This document shows positions 19,090-27,927 of a stretch of DNA of 58,355 nt, in pieces. Origin of the DNA: Bacteroidales bacterium (lineage in GTDB: Bacteria > Bacteroidota > Bacteroidia > Bacteroidales > UBA7960); assembly GCA_012521995.1 (NCBI GenBank), contig JAAYLH010000098.1:1-58355 (forward strand). Direction: 5' to 3'. The position numbers were made by a program, and so were the translations under genes. A model generated the notes under the pieces. That model ran no database searches. It was not told the origin of the DNA and saw nothing but the letters and a program-made list of their open reading frames with translations. Positions within the stretch are counted from its first letter, which is position 1; each line of letters starts with the position of its first letter.

Positions 19090-19476
19090 ATGAAAAAATT
19101 ATCTTTTTTGATTCTTTCTTTCCTTTTCCTGGGAATGATTTCCTGTGGCCCCAGCGCCAAACAGAAGGCTGCTGAGCAGGCACGACTTGACTCTATTGCC
19201 GCTGCTGAAGAATTGCGTATTCAGGACTCCATTGCTGAAGCTGAAGCCATTCAGGCTGCCCAAGCTGCTGCTGCCGCTGCTGCTGCTGCTCAGCAAGGAT
19301 CATCTTCCACACAACAGGCAACCACACCCGCTCAATCCGAGGGAACAACACGTATCCGAGGAACTGAGTCAAGGGAAAGCGATGCCTCGGATGCTACCCG
19401 GATCCGCCGCGCCACCGAAGAGTCGGTTAAGGAAGTTATTGACTCGACAACTACCCGCACCAGAAGGGGTGGCTGA
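19090..19476 (+). CDS. Small lipoprotein with poly-Ala stretch, 128 aa
   Basis: The lipobox is LGMISC (Cys19 or so), giving a lipid-anchored protein. The mature part is a predicted helix rich in Ala/Glu/Asp (QKAAEQARLDSIAAAEELRI), leading into an uninterrupted alanine run encoded by GCT/GCC codons near 19265-19290. A Ser/Thr/Gln linker follows and a tail of TRIR/TRTRRGG-like basic repeats. No known domain is visible. The coil-plus-basic-tail pattern could suit cell-envelope spacing or peptidoglycan contact, but that is a guess. The ATG at 19090 was chosen over 18970 because of the promoter and the signal peptide. Confidence 0.75.
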   Translation: MKKLSFLILSFLFLGMISCGPSAKQKAAEQARLDSIAAAEELRIQDSIAEAEAIQAAQAAAAAAAAAQQGSSSTQQATTPAQSEGTTRIRGTESRESDASDATRIRRATEESVKEVIDSTTTRTRRGG

Positions 19477-19601
19477 CAATCACTTATGTTAGTTTTAAGT
19501 CAGTAAAATATTTTAACAAATACCCTTGTTTTTATTAAGGATTTGTTGTTATTTTGCAACCGATTCAGGTTCAATCACCCATTTAAACTAAACCAAAACA
19601 A

Positions 19602-19787
19602 ATGAAGAAGTTATTTGCTTTGCTGACCGTTGCAGGTATGCTTTTCCTTTTTGGATGCAATTCAGCCACCCAACAAGAAGCTACTGAAGAAGTAGATCAG
19701 GTTGAGGCCGTTGTTGAAGAAGGCATCGAAGAAGTGGAAGAAGTTGTTGAAGAAGTGGAATCAGCAGTTGAAGAAATTGTTGAGTAA
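19602..19787 (+). CDS. Very small acidic lipoprotein, 61 aa
   Basis: The signal peptide MKKLFALLTVAGMLFLFGC ends in a lipobox (LFGC, Cys19). The mature 43 residues are almost entirely Glu, Val and Ala in a heptad-like pattern (VEEGIEEVEEVVEEVESAVEEIVE), which predicts a single acidic amphipathic helix or coiled coil. It is well expressed by appearance: a clean start, an AACCAAAACAA leader and a strong terminator. No family is recognised. It may be entropic-coil or coiled-coil lipoprotein material analogous in layout to Lpp, but this is inference. Confidence 0.75.
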   Translation: MKKLFALLTVAGMLFLFGCNSATQQEATEEVDQVEAVVEEGIEEVEEVVEEVESAVEEIVE

Positions 19788-19804
19788 TTCCTGCAAAAGA
19801 CAAA

Positions 19805-19840
19805 AAAAAGAAGGCCCGGTTTTGCCGGGCTTTCTTTTTT
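19805..19840 (+). terminator. Intrinsic terminator after the small acidic lipoprotein
   Basis: GCCCGG pairs with CCGGGC around a 5-base loop, flanked by A-rich and T-rich arms (TTTCTTTTTT). Confidence 0.9.
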
Positions 19841-19905
19841 GAACACCAGCCTTTCAACCGGTAATTTTCAGTAATACTACCTAGGTTTTCGGGGCAGGGG
19901 TTTTA

Positions 19906-19913
19906 TACATTTG
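19906..19913 (+). promoter_or_regulatory. Promoter -7 box for the receiver/HPt-like gene
   Basis: TACATTTG fits TAnnTTTG. It overlaps the TTG at 19911 that opens the longest frame, so the real start is the ATG at 19935. Confidence 0.5.
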
Positions 19914-19934
19914 AATACAACATTTGAATGGTCA

Positions 19935-20780
19935 ATGGAGCATAACCCCCTTGCTGGAAAAGGAAATCTTTTGCTGTTACAACATCAGCCGTTGATTGGC
20001 CCTTTGCTTAGGCAGGCCGCGATGCCCCTGGGCTGTAAGATCAGCATTGCCAACGACAGCAGGCAGTTTTTCAGTCAATACCACGAGAGCCTGCTAAACC
20101 CTTTCAGCATCTTTGGATCGCTGCCTTTCGACGGAATAATCCTCGACCTGGTCAACGCCTTCCAGAAAAGCCTTGAAGTTCTCAGGGAGTTGCGCGAATG
20201 GTTTCCAAGCCCTCCCCCGATCATCGGCCTTTGTCCACCCAGCATTGTCTGTCATCCCGAAGTTTTGAAGGGAAAGGGCATTGACACCCTGTTTGCCTTC
20301 CCCGCAAGGGAAAAAACACTTCAGGAACAACTCAGGGATTTCTTGCTGAAAAGCGGGGTGGCCAGGCAAGCCCACAAGCTTGATCTCCAAAAGGGAAAGT
20401 CTGAAGACCTGCCTGTGGTGAACCTGAAAACCCTGGGGTTGTTCAGGGAACTGGCAGTAATGCAGTCGTTTCCCCTTGAAGAGCTATTGCAAAGCTTCTT
20501 TGACGAAATGGGTAGCTTTATTTCAAGGCTGATCGGGCTTTATGAGCGCGGTAACATTGAAGAATGTGAGCGCCTTATCATTTCAATCAGGAGCCTGGGC
20601 GGCACCCTGGGAGCATCTCAACTGGCTCAAACCGCAAGGCTTATGGAGTTCAGTATCAAAGCAGGGGAGGGGGAGAAAATCGGGCAGTGGCTGCCCTACC
20701 TCATTGAGGAATTCCTTACGCTCAGGGAGCTTCTTGAAGGAGCCCTCCCGGCAAGCGAAAAGATACCCTTGCTCAACTGA
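19935..20780 (+). CDS. Degenerate receiver domain fused to an HPt-like domain, 281 aa
   Basis: Residues 10-140 follow the beta-alpha pattern of a response-regulator receiver. A possible acceptor Asp is at 71 (GIILDLVN), but the first acidic pair is replaced by Q16-H17-Q18. Residues 185-270 resemble a histidine phosphotransfer bundle. LIISIRSLGGTLGASQLAQTAR aligns with the HPt motif but has Ile216 where the phosphorylated His should be. The protein is therefore probably a phosphorylation-independent binding or scaffold protein derived from a phosphorelay. It is cytoplasmic with no kinase nearby. It converges head-on with trmN6, with no spacer. The assignment rests on pattern reading and is moderate. 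Confidence 0.55.
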   Translation: MEHNPLAGKGNLLLLQHQPLIGPLLRQAAMPLGCKISIANDSRQFFSQYHESLLNPFSIFGSLPFDGIILDLVNAFQKSLEVLRELREWFPSPPPIIGLCPPSIVCHPEVLKGKGIDTLFAFPAREKTLQEQLRDFLLKSGVARQAHKLDLQKGKSEDLPVVNLKTLGLFRELAVMQSFPLEELLQSFFDEMGSFISRLIGLYERGNIEECERLIISIRSLGGTLGASQLAQTARLMEFSIKAGEGEKIGQWLPYLIEEFLTLRELLEGALPASEKIPLLN

Positions 20781-21515
20781 TCAGAAATCCAGGTAGTACT
20801 TCCGGGTTAACGCCATATATGCCTCAGAATAGGCGTGTCTTTGCTCGTTTTCAATTACAACAGTCTCGCTTAGCAGAGGTCCTGCTTGCTGGGAGAAGCC
20901 CAAAATGATCCGTTTGGGCTTGCGGCCGGGACTGGGATGGACCAGGATCTTGCGGCGGCAGGAAAGGCCGGATTCAAGGGCCAGGGTTTCCACGTACATT
21001 TCTTGTTCTGCGGGGAGAATGATCAGGAAGTGGCCTTCCGGGCTTATGAGCCGTGCCACCCCATCCAATAATTCTGGGGCAGGAAGGCAGCCAGAATGCC
21101 TGGCCAGGTTCCTTTGCTCATCGGGGCTGAGCAGGCTTTTGCGGAAATAGGGGGGATTGCAGACAAGCAAATCGAAGGATTCATTCACCTCCAAAACAAA
21201 TTCCTGGAAACGACATTGGATGACCTTAACCTGGTTTGGCCAGGGACTTTGGGCAACATTCTTCCTTGCAGCATTAATGGCGCCTTCTTCAGAATCGATT
21301 GCTGTGACCGGGGCCTCGGTTTCCTGGGCTATCATCAGGGCAATGAGGCCACAGCCTGTCCCAATGTCGAGCACCCTTGCAGCAGGGTATCCTGCTGCCA
21401 CGCTTCCAAGCAATACCCCATCGGTGCCAATCTTCATGGCACAGCCTTCATCAGAAAGGGAAAATTGCTTGAAACGGAATGGACGGGAATGCGATGAACC
21501 TGTTCTACTGTTCAT
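20781..21515 (-). CDS. trmN6: tRNA1(Val) adenine-37 N6-methyltransferase
   Basis: This is a SAM-dependent class I methyltransferase. Motif I is VLDIGTGCGLIALMIA (about residue 48), the acidic motif II is AIDSEE, and the catalytic NPPY (about 120) is typical of N6-adenine methylation. The N-terminal RFKQFSLSDEGCAMKIGTDGVLLG is the YfiC/TrmN6 signature. The 244-residue length is normal. Its start overlaps the end of rimM by 11 bases, which indicates translational coupling within rpsP-rimM-trmN6. The stop codon abuts that of the convergent receiver/HPt-like gene. Confidence 0.92.
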   Translation of the reverse strand: MNSRTGSSHSRPFRFKQFSLSDEGCAMKIGTDGVLLGSVAAGYPAARVLDIGTGCGLIALMIAQETEAPVTAIDSEEGAINAARKNVAQSPWPNQVKVIQCRFQEFVLEVNESFDLLVCNPPYFRKSLLSPDEQRNLARHSGCLPAPELLDGVARLISPEGHFLIILPAEQEMYVETLALESGLSCRRKILVHPSPGRKPKRIILGFSQQAGPLLSETVVIENEQRHAYSEAYMALTRKYYLDF

Positions 21516-22047
21516 TGAGGTAAAGGTCTATAAGACCCTCAGGAGCTTCAATATAGATTTTTTTGTTTTTGCGGTCCAGCTTTTTGATGAACTGGTCGCG
21601 GGCAGGAATCAGGACCTCCTTTTCGCCCGACTGGATTTGGAATACGGGGTTGCCCGGCAATTCAAGAACACTGATCACGGGCCCCAGCAGGCCTTTAGCA
21701 GCGTCAATCACTTCGTAGCCCGTGATTTCATGAAAATAAAAACTATTGCCTTTCAGGGGGGGCAGGAGTGTGAGGGGGAGATACATCTCAGCGCCTGTCA
21801 AATGTTGGGCTTTTTCCGGGGTATCGGTATTCTGGAAGCGCACCACGGCTTCTGAGCTGTTGGGGCGAATTCTGATGGAATCCACAAAAAAAGGAATCAG
21901 TTTCCCTTCCAGAAGAATGAAAACTGATTCCAGTTCTTTGTAATAGGATGGGTCGTCAACATCGAGGTAAATTACCACCTCTCCCTTGTACCCAAACGTT
22001 TTGGTTACATAACCCAGGTAAAAGCAATCGTTTTGATTCATAGTCAA
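21505..22047 (-). CDS. rimM: Ribosome maturation factor RimM
   Basis: RimM assists assembly of the 30S head through contact with bS1/uS19. The N-terminal domain begins LGYVTKTFGYKGEVVIYLDVDDP, and the PRC-barrel domain follows at about residues 100-175 (FHEITGYEVIDAAKGLLGPV, then VLIPARDQFIKKLDRKNKKIYIEAPEGLIDLY). The 180-residue length is typical. It lies 23 bases downstream of rpsP and overlaps trmN6, giving a three-gene leftward operon. The usual trmD and rplS neighbours of other phyla are absent, which is common in Bacteroidota. Confidence 0.95.
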   Translation of the reverse strand: MTMNQNDCFYLGYVTKTFGYKGEVVIYLDVDDPSYYKELESVFILLEGKLIPFFVDSIRIRPNSSEAVVRFQNTDTPEKAQHLTGAEMYLPLTLLPPLKGNSFYFHEITGYEVIDAAKGLLGPVISVLELPGNPVFQIQSGEKEVLIPARDQFIKKLDRKNKKIYIEAPEGLIDLYLNEQ

Positions 22048-22070
22048 ATACCAGGTTATGAAAGCAGTTG

Positions 22071-22688
22071 CTATTCAGCAGGGGTCTCTTCCGAGCTTTG
22101 TTCAGGAGCTTGCTCTTTGGGAGTTTCTTCTGCGGCCTTTTCAGGAGCTTGCTCTGCGGCTTTTTCAGGAGCTTCTTCAGCAACTTCCTCTGCAGCTTCT
22201 TCAGCAGCATCCTCTGCTTTGAGGCTATCTTTTGCGCGTTTTTTGGCCAGTTCGGCTTCGCGGGCTTCTTTCACAAGGCGCTCGGCTTCAATACGCTTCT
22301 TGAGTTGTTCTTTCTTTGTGAGTTCTTTTTCTTTGGAAGCTTGTTCCAATTTAGCTTTCTTTTCTTCTTTCCAAGCATTGAAACGCTCTTCAACCTGTTC
22401 TTCGGTCAGGGCGCCTTTGGCAACCCCCTTGATCAGGTGGTGCTTTAGCATAACGCCTTCGGCTGAAAGGAGGCTGCGAGCCGTATCACTGGGGGAAGCC
22501 CCTACCTGCACCCAATAAAGCGCGCGGTCAAAGTTGATCTCAACGGTAGCAGGGTGGGTCATGGGGTTGTAAGTGCCAAGTCTTTCAATAAACTTTCCAT
22601 CTCGGGGTGCACGACCATCCGCAACTACCACGTGGTAAAAGGGTTGTCCTTTTTTACCTTTTCGCTGTAGTCTGATTCTTGTTGGCAT
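22071..22688 (-). CDS. rpsP: 30S ribosomal protein bS16 with long acidic C-terminal extension
   Basis: The first 80 or so residues are the normal bS16 core ([41 protein letters not shown]). The remaining 125 residues are an extension: first a Lys/Glu-rich helix, then an Ala/Glu/Pro-rich segment with repeats such as [18 protein letters not shown]. Total length is 205, against about 80-90 in most bacteria; Bacteroidota usually have extended forms. bS16 stabilises the 16S 5' domain. The tail probably projects from the ribosome, and its role is unknown. It leads the rpsP-rimM-trmN6 operon. Confidence 0.95.
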   Translation of the reverse strand: MPTRIRLQRKGKKGQPFYHVVVADGRAPRDGKFIERLGTYNPMTHPATVEINFDRALYWVQVGASPSDTARSLLSAEGVMLKHHLIKGVAKGALTEEQVEERFNAWKEEKKAKLEQASKEKELTKKEQLKKRIEAERLVKEAREAELAKKRAKDSLKAEDAAEEAAEEVAEEAPEKAAEQAPEKAAEETPKEQAPEQSSEETPAE

Positions 22689-22892
22689 TGATTCTAAATT
22701 AAATGTTGAAACAATAGTGTTTTTTCAGGGGTGCAAATATCTGGCTTTTTTTTTAAATAAAAAAGTTTTATTGCCTATATATTTCTGTCTTTTAGCCGAC
22801 ACCTGCAAAAAGTTCAGTTTTCAGGGTTGAATCAGGCTTAGAGGTTCAAAAAATACAGGTAATTGTGGATAAAAAATCCTCGATCTTCCCCT

Positions 22893-22900
22893 TAATTTTG
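22893..22900 (+). promoter_or_regulatory. Promoter -7 box for dnaE
   Basis: TAATTTTG lies 31 bases before the dnaE ATG. No convincing -33 element is seen at the usual distance. Confidence 0.5.
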
Positions 22901-22930
22901 TATATTTTTATTGTCTCAAAATAATGGATA

Positions 22931-25900
22931 ATGAATTTACCTGACTACACTCATCTTCACGTACATACACAATATTCTATTCTTGACGGGGCCTCGCAGA
23001 TTGAGCCCCTGCTGCAAAAAGCGGCCGATGATGGGATGAAGGCCCTGGCCATCACCGATCACGGCAATATGTATGGTGTACTTCCTTTTTCTGAGATCGC
23101 CCGCAAAAAAGGCATCAAGCCCATCATTGGCTGCGAAGTTTATGTGGCTGATGGCAGCCGCCTGGAAAAGAGGGGCAGGGAGGACCGCAGTGGCTTTCAC
23201 CTGGTGTTGCTGGCCAGGAACCGCAAAGGTTATGAAAACCTTTCAAGGCTTGTGTCTATAGGCTTTCTCGAAGGTTTTTATTACACCCCCCGTATAGACA
23301 AGGAGATTCTGAAGCTTTACAGCGAAGGGCTGATAGCCTCTTCGGCCTGTCTGGGTGGGGAGATTCCCCAGGCCCTCATGGAAAAGGGCATGGAACAAGC
23401 CGAAGAGGTGCTGAAAGGCTACCTTGAAATATTCGGAGAAGACTTTTACCTGGAGCTGCAACGCCATGGACTGGTGGAACAGGAGCCTGTCAACCAGCAG
23501 TTGCTTGAGCTTGCAAAAAAATATAAGGTAAAGGTCATTGCAGCCAATGACGTGCACTACATCAATGCGGAGGATGCGCGCGCCCACGATATCCTGATTT
23601 GCCTGCAGACAGGCAAGGACCTCGATGACGAGAACCGCATGAAATATTCAGGGCAGGAATATCTCAAAACCCGGCAGGAGATGGCCGAATTGTTTGAGGA
23701 TATCCCCGAAGCCCTGACAAACACCCAGGAGATTGTTGACAAGGTAGAGGAATACGATATCACCACAAAGAAGATCATGCTCCCTGTGTTTCCGCTTCCC
23801 GAGGGCTTTGATAGTGAAGACGACTACCTGGGGCACCTGACTTTTGAGGGGGCGAAGAAACTCTACCCCGAGATGACCGATGAGGTAAAAGAACGGCTTG
23901 ATTACGAGCTGAACATCATCAAAAACATGGGGTTTGCAGGGTATTTTCTTATTGTCCAGGACTTCATCAACCAGTCACGTGAGATGGGGGTTGCCGTGGG
24001 CCCCGGAAGGGGGAGTGCTGCAGGTTCTGCAGTGGCCTATTGCACAGGGATCACAGCCATTGACCCCATCAAATACAACCTGCTGTTTGAGCGCTTCCTG
24101 AACCCCGAAAGGATCTCCATGCCTGATATTGATATCGACTTTGATGACGAGGGACGTGAGAAGGTGATGGAGTATGTGATCAATAAATACGGGCGTGAGA
24201 AGGTGGCCCAGATTGTGACCTTCGGCACCATGGCGGCGAAATCGTCCATTCGCGATGTGGCCAGGGTGCTGAAGCTGCCCTTGCCCGATGCGGACCGCCT
24301 GGCCAAACTGGTGCCCGAACGCCCCGGAATCAGCCTTGCAAGCGCCTACAAGGAAGTCCCTGAGTTAAATAAAGCCCTGAAAGACCCCAACCCCCTAATC
24401 CAGGAAACCCTCAAATACGCCCAGATTCTGGAAGGCTCCAACAGGCAGACAGGCGTTCATGCCTGTGGCGTCATCATCGGGCCCACTAACCTTGTGGACT
24501 GCCTCCCATTGAGCACACAAAAGGATTCAGACCTCCCCGTGACGCAATATGAAGGGAAGTTCGTGGAGTCGGTGGGGATGCTGAAAATGGACTTCCTTGG
24601 GCTGAAGACACTCAGCGTAATAAAGGAAGCCGTCAAGAACATTGAGAAAAGGAATGGGATGCGCCTCGATATTGAAGAAGTGCCGCTTGACGATGAAAAG
24701 ACCTATGCCCTATATCAACGCGGGGATACTGTGGGGACATTCCAATTTGAATCGGGAGGCATGCGTGAATACCTGAAAGAGCTGAAGCCCACCAACATTG
24801 AAGACCTCATCGCCATGAACGCCCTCTACCGACCCGGGCCCATGGAGTTTATCCCCACCTACATCAACCGTAAGCACGGGCGGCAAAAGACGGAATATCC
24901 CCATCCCTGGCTGGAGGACATCCTGAAACCGACCTTTGGCATTATGGTATACCAGGAGCAGATCATGCAGGCGGCGCAAATTATGGCAGGGTTCTCACTA
25001 GGCAGCGCCGATATCCTGCGCCGCGCCATGGGTAAAAAGAAGAAAGAAGAAATGGACCGTCAGAAAGGCTTTTTCATTGACGGTGCAGTAAAGAAAGGCA
25101 TCGACAAGGACAAGGCCTCAAATATTTTTGATGTAATGGCCCGTTTTGCAGAATACGGATTCAACCGCTCGCACTCGGCAGCGTATTCCGTGCTGGCATA
25201 CCGCACAGCCTACCTGAAGGCCAACTACCCTGCAGAATATATGGCAGCGGTGCTCACCAACAACTTCAGTGACATCAAGAAAATCACCCAGATGATGGAG
25301 GAGTGCCAGCGCCAAAAAATCCCCGTGCTGGGGCCCGACGTCAATGAAAGCCTCTTTAATTTTGTGGTGAACAAAAAGGGGGAGATCCGCTTTGGCCTTG
25401 GCGCCGTCAAAGGAGTGGGAGAGGGGGCCGTGGAAGCCATTGTTGAAGAACGTGAAGCCAATGGCCCCTTTGTGAGTATTTTTGATTTTGCCAGGCGGGT
25501 GAACCTGCGGTCGGTGAACAAAAGAGTGTTTGAGTCGCTGGCTATGGCGGGTGCCTTTGACTGTTTTGATGGCCACCACAGGGCACAATTCTTCTTCTCG
25601 GACGACGGGGGCACAAACACCTTCATTGATAAAGTGATCAGGCATTCGAACCTGATCGCCCAGCGTGAAAACACCTCACAGATGGACCTTTTTGATGAAA
25701 GCTCCGAAGTGACCATCCCCGATCCCGGACTCCCCAACTGTCCGATGTGGAGCAAACTTGAGATGCTGAGACAGGAAAAGGAAGTGACAGGGATGTACAT
25801 TTCCGGGCATCCACTTGACGACTTCCGCATTGAGATTGATGCGACATGCAATATCAACATTGGCGACCTGCACAATATGAGCGCCCTGAAAAACAAGGAC

Positions 25901-26392
25901 GTAGCCTTTGCAGGCATTGTCACTTCGGCCGTGCATAAAATGGGTAAAAACGGCAAACCCTTTGGCAGCTTTGTGGTGGAAGATTATTACGACTCTATCC
26001 AATTGTTCCTCTTTGCCGAGGAATATCTGAAGATGAAACACTTCCTTGAAAATCAGACTTTTGTGTATGTAAAAGCACGGGTCCAGGAAAGGTATAATTC
26101 CAGTCACCTTGAGGTGAGGGTCAAAAGCATGAGCCTGCTGTCAGAGTTGGCCGAAAAGTCGCTTTCTGATCTGATCCTATATTTGCCCGTTAACGAAATT
26201 GATCCTAGGATGGTGACCCGCCTGGTGGATGTAGCCAGAAAACACAAGGGCAAATCCAAGCTGAAAATTGCCCTTTTTGACCGTGTTGAAAGCACCACTG
26301 TAGAAATGCTTTCGCGAAAGCTCAGGGTAGAACCCATCGGCTTTTTGAAGGAATTGCTGAAGGAATATGAATTCACTTACCGGCTAAATTAA
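22931..26392 (+). CDS. dnaE: DNA polymerase III alpha subunit DnaE
   Basis: This 1153-residue protein is the replicative C-family polymerase. The PHP domain comes first (THLHVHTQYSILDGASQIEPL, ITDHGNMYG) with its metal-binding His residues. The palm carries GPGRGSAAGS and the catalytic PDIDIDFDDEGR (two of the three Asp), and YRPGPMEFIPTY and GFNRSHSAAYSVLAYRTAYLKANYP are later family blocks. Toward the C terminus are a helix-hairpin-helix segment and an OB-fold (DVAFAGIVTSAVHKMGKNGKPFGSF). The retained PHP histidines leave intrinsic proofreading possible. Followed by trxA, a conserved order in Bacteroidota. Confidence 0.97.
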   Translation: MNLPDYTHLHVHTQYSILDGASQIEPLLQKAADDGMKALAITDHGNMYGVLPFSEIARKKGIKPIIGCEVYVADGSRLEKRGREDRSGFHLVLLARNRKGYENLSRLVSIGFLEGFYYTPRIDKEILKLYSEGLIASSACLGGEIPQALMEKGMEQAEEVLKGYLEIFGEDFYLELQRHGLVEQEPVNQQLLELAKKYKVKVIAANDVHYINAEDARAHDILICLQTGKDLDDENRMKYSGQEYLKTRQEMAELFEDIPEALTNTQEIVDKVEEYDITTKKIMLPVFPLPEGFDSEDDYLGHLTFEGAKKLYPEMTDEVKERLDYELNIIKNMGFAGYFLIVQDFINQSREMGVAVGPGRGSAAGSAVAYCTGITAIDPIKYNLLFERFLNPERISMPDIDIDFDDEGREKVMEYVINKYGREKVAQIVTFGTMAAKSSIRDVARVLKLPLPDADRLAKLVPERPGISLASAYKEVPELNKALKDPNPLIQETLKYAQILEGSNRQTGVHACGVIIGPTNLVDCLPLSTQKDSDLPVTQYEGKFVESVGMLKMDFLGLKTLSVIKEAVKNIEKRNGMRLDIEEVPLDDEKTYALYQRGDTVGTFQFESGGMREYLKELKPTNIEDLIAMNALYRPGPMEFIPTYINRKHGRQKTEYPHPWLEDILKPTFGIMVYQEQIMQAAQIMAGFSLGSADILRRAMGKKKKEEMDRQKGFFIDGAVKKGIDKDKASNIFDVMARFAEYGFNRSHSAAYSVLAYRTAYLKANYPAEYMAAVLTNNFSDIKKITQMMEECQRQKIPVLGPDVNESLFNFVVNKKGEIRFGLGAVKGVGEGAVEAIVEEREANGPFVSIFDFARRVNLRSVNKRVFESLAMAGAFDCFDGHHRAQFFFSDDGGTNTFIDKVIRHSNLIAQRENTSQMDLFDESSEVTIPDPGLPNCPMWSKLEMLRQEKEVTGMYISGHPLDDFRIEIDATCNINIGDLHNMSALKNKDVAFAGIVTSAVHKMGKNGKPFGSFVVEDYYDSIQLFLFAEEYLKMKHFLENQTFVYVKARVQERYNSSHLEVRVKSMSLLSELAEKSLSDLILYLPVNEIDPRMVTRLVDVARKHKGKSKLKIALFDRVESTTVEMLSRKLRVEPIGFLKELLKEYEFTYRLN

Positions 26393-26481
26393 GCATAACA
26401 CGCTAATTAACAATATCTTAAACAGAGGCAGAGATTTTTGTTCGCATTTTATTTTGGTTTTGTGGTTTAGCAAAATTTCAT

Positions 26482-26489
26482 TAGGTTTG
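26482..26489 (+). promoter_or_regulatory. Promoter for trxA
   Basis: TAGGTTTG (-7) with TTTG at 26459-26462, 19 bases upstream (-33). This is the best two-part Bacteroidota promoter in the window. Confidence 0.7.
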
Positions 26490-26523
26490 TATTTATCCAA
26501 ATTAACCATCAAAAGCATTAACC

Positions 26524-26841
26524 ATGGCATTAGAAATTACGGATTCCAATTTTGAAGAGATCGTTTTAAAGTCAGATAAGCCTGTTATCATAGATTTCTG
26601 GGCGGAGTGGTGTGGTCCCTGCCGTATGGTAGGCCCGATCGTAGCCGAAATTGCAAAGGAATATGATGGCAAAGCTGTTGTTGGCAAGCTTGACGTGGAC
26701 AGCAACCCTGGTGTAGCCACCCAGTTTGGCATCCGCAACATTCCGACCATCCTGTTCTTTAAAGGCGGACAAGTAGTGGACAAGCAAGTAGGAGCTGTTC
26801 CCAAGTCTGTTCTTACAGGAAAACTGGAAAAGCTTATTTAA
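26524..26841 (+). CDS. trxA: Thioredoxin
   Basis: A 105-residue classical thioredoxin, cytoplasmic, with the redox centre WCGPC in IIDFWAEWCGPCRMVGP (Cys at about 31 and 34). The cis-proline is in RNIPTILFF, and the buried Asp is in the second strand. It supplies reducing power to ribonucleotide reductase, peroxiredoxins and others. It has its own promoter but lies close to dnaE and the DUF58 gene, as commonly seen in this phylum. Confidence 0.96.
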   Translation: MALEITDSNFEEIVLKSDKPVIIDFWAEWCGPCRMVGPIVAEIAKEYDGKAVVGKLDVDSNPGVATQFGIRNIPTILFFKGGQVVDKQVGAVPKSVLTGKLEKLI

Positions 26842-26912
26842 TCTTTTTCAGGAATGATCTTACAGGGGGTGTCGGGGAGTATTCCGTCACCCCTTCAAAT
26901 TATCCAGTAGGT

Positions 26913-27845
26913 ATGATAGAAAAAATGGATCCTGAACTGCCGCAGAAATTCGGGAACCTCGAATTGCTGGCCAGGCAGGTGGTTGAAGGCTTTATTACAG
27001 GGCTGCACAAAAGCCCTTTCCATGGGTTTTCGGTAGAGTTTGCCGAGCACAGAATCTATAACCCGGGGGAAAGCACCAGGCATATCGACTGGAAGTTGTT
27101 TGCTCGTACAGAGAAACTGTTTATCAAACGGTATGAGGAAGAAACCAACCTGAGGTGTCAGCTGGTGATAGACAATTCCTCTTCCATGTATTTTCCTGCC
27201 TACGGGCAAAACAAACCCCTGCCCAGCAAGATCGGATTCTCAGTGGAATGCGCCGCCGCCTTGTCATACCTGTTGCGGAAACAGCGCGATGCGGTGGGGC
27301 TCAGCATCATTTCCCAGGAAACTGAACTGCATACTCCCGCCCGCTCAAGTAGTGTACACCACAAAATGCTTTTCTCTGAGCTCGAGAAATTGTATGATCC
27401 CGCCAGACACAGCCTGAGCAAGAAAAGCAACACTGCCGAGCTGCTGCATCTCCTGGCCGAAAACATCCATAAGCGCTCACTTGTGATCATCTTTTCGGAT
27501 ATGATAGAGAATGTCTCTACCCTCCCGGAATTGTTTTCTGCCCTGCAACACCTCAAACACAACAAGCACGAGGTGATCCTGTTCCATGTCTATGAAAAAT
27601 CCAAAGAACTGGACTTTGACTTCGACAGCCGCCCGGTGAAATTCATTGATATGGAAACAGGCAGGGAGGTCAAAATGAATCCTATTGAATTTAAGGAGCA
27701 GTACAATAAAAGCATGGCAGAGCGCTTTAACAAGATAAAGTTGAAATGCATGCAATACCACATCGATTTTGTCCCTGCTGACATCAATCAAGGCCACGAG
27801 CAAGTAATGCTTTCCTTCCTTGTGAAACGATCGCGCCTGTATTAA
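26913..27845 (+). CDS. DUF58 / von Willebrand A-like protein, 310 aa
   Basis: The family signature YNPGESTRHIDWKLFARTEKLFIKRYEEE (DUF58) lies at about residues 50-78. It is followed by a vWA-like fold with the MIDAS motif DNSSSMYF (D-x-S-x-S). There is no signal peptide or membrane span, so it is cytoplasmic. DUF58 proteins usually work beside a MoxR AAA+ ATPase and other vWA proteins. Here no moxR is adjacent; the neighbours are trxA (71 bases upstream) and a PAS membrane protein. The MoxR partner is probably elsewhere. Function is unresolved. Confidence 0.85.
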   Translation: MIEKMDPELPQKFGNLELLARQVVEGFITGLHKSPFHGFSVEFAEHRIYNPGESTRHIDWKLFARTEKLFIKRYEEETNLRCQLVIDNSSSMYFPAYGQNKPLPSKIGFSVECAAALSYLLRKQRDAVGLSIISQETELHTPARSSSVHHKMLFSELEKLYDPARHSLSKKSNTAELLHLLAENIHKRSLVIIFSDMIENVSTLPELFSALQHLKHNKHEVILFHVYEKSKELDFDFDSRPVKFIDMETGREVKMNPIEFKEQYNKSMAERFNKIKLKCMQYHIDFVPADINQGHEQVMLSFLVKRSRLY

Positions 27846-27927
27846 TATGCAGGGACAAAGGAGTAATTTCCTATTTTTACAAATGATTTAGACTTTGGTC
27901 CTGTTCTCCACCAGACTATAGTTTGCC

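Noticed and set aside
22033-22518. Ser/Ala-rich and Phe-rich frames opposite the bS16 extension
   Set aside because: They are again the complement of a repetitive Ala/Glu/Lys coding region.
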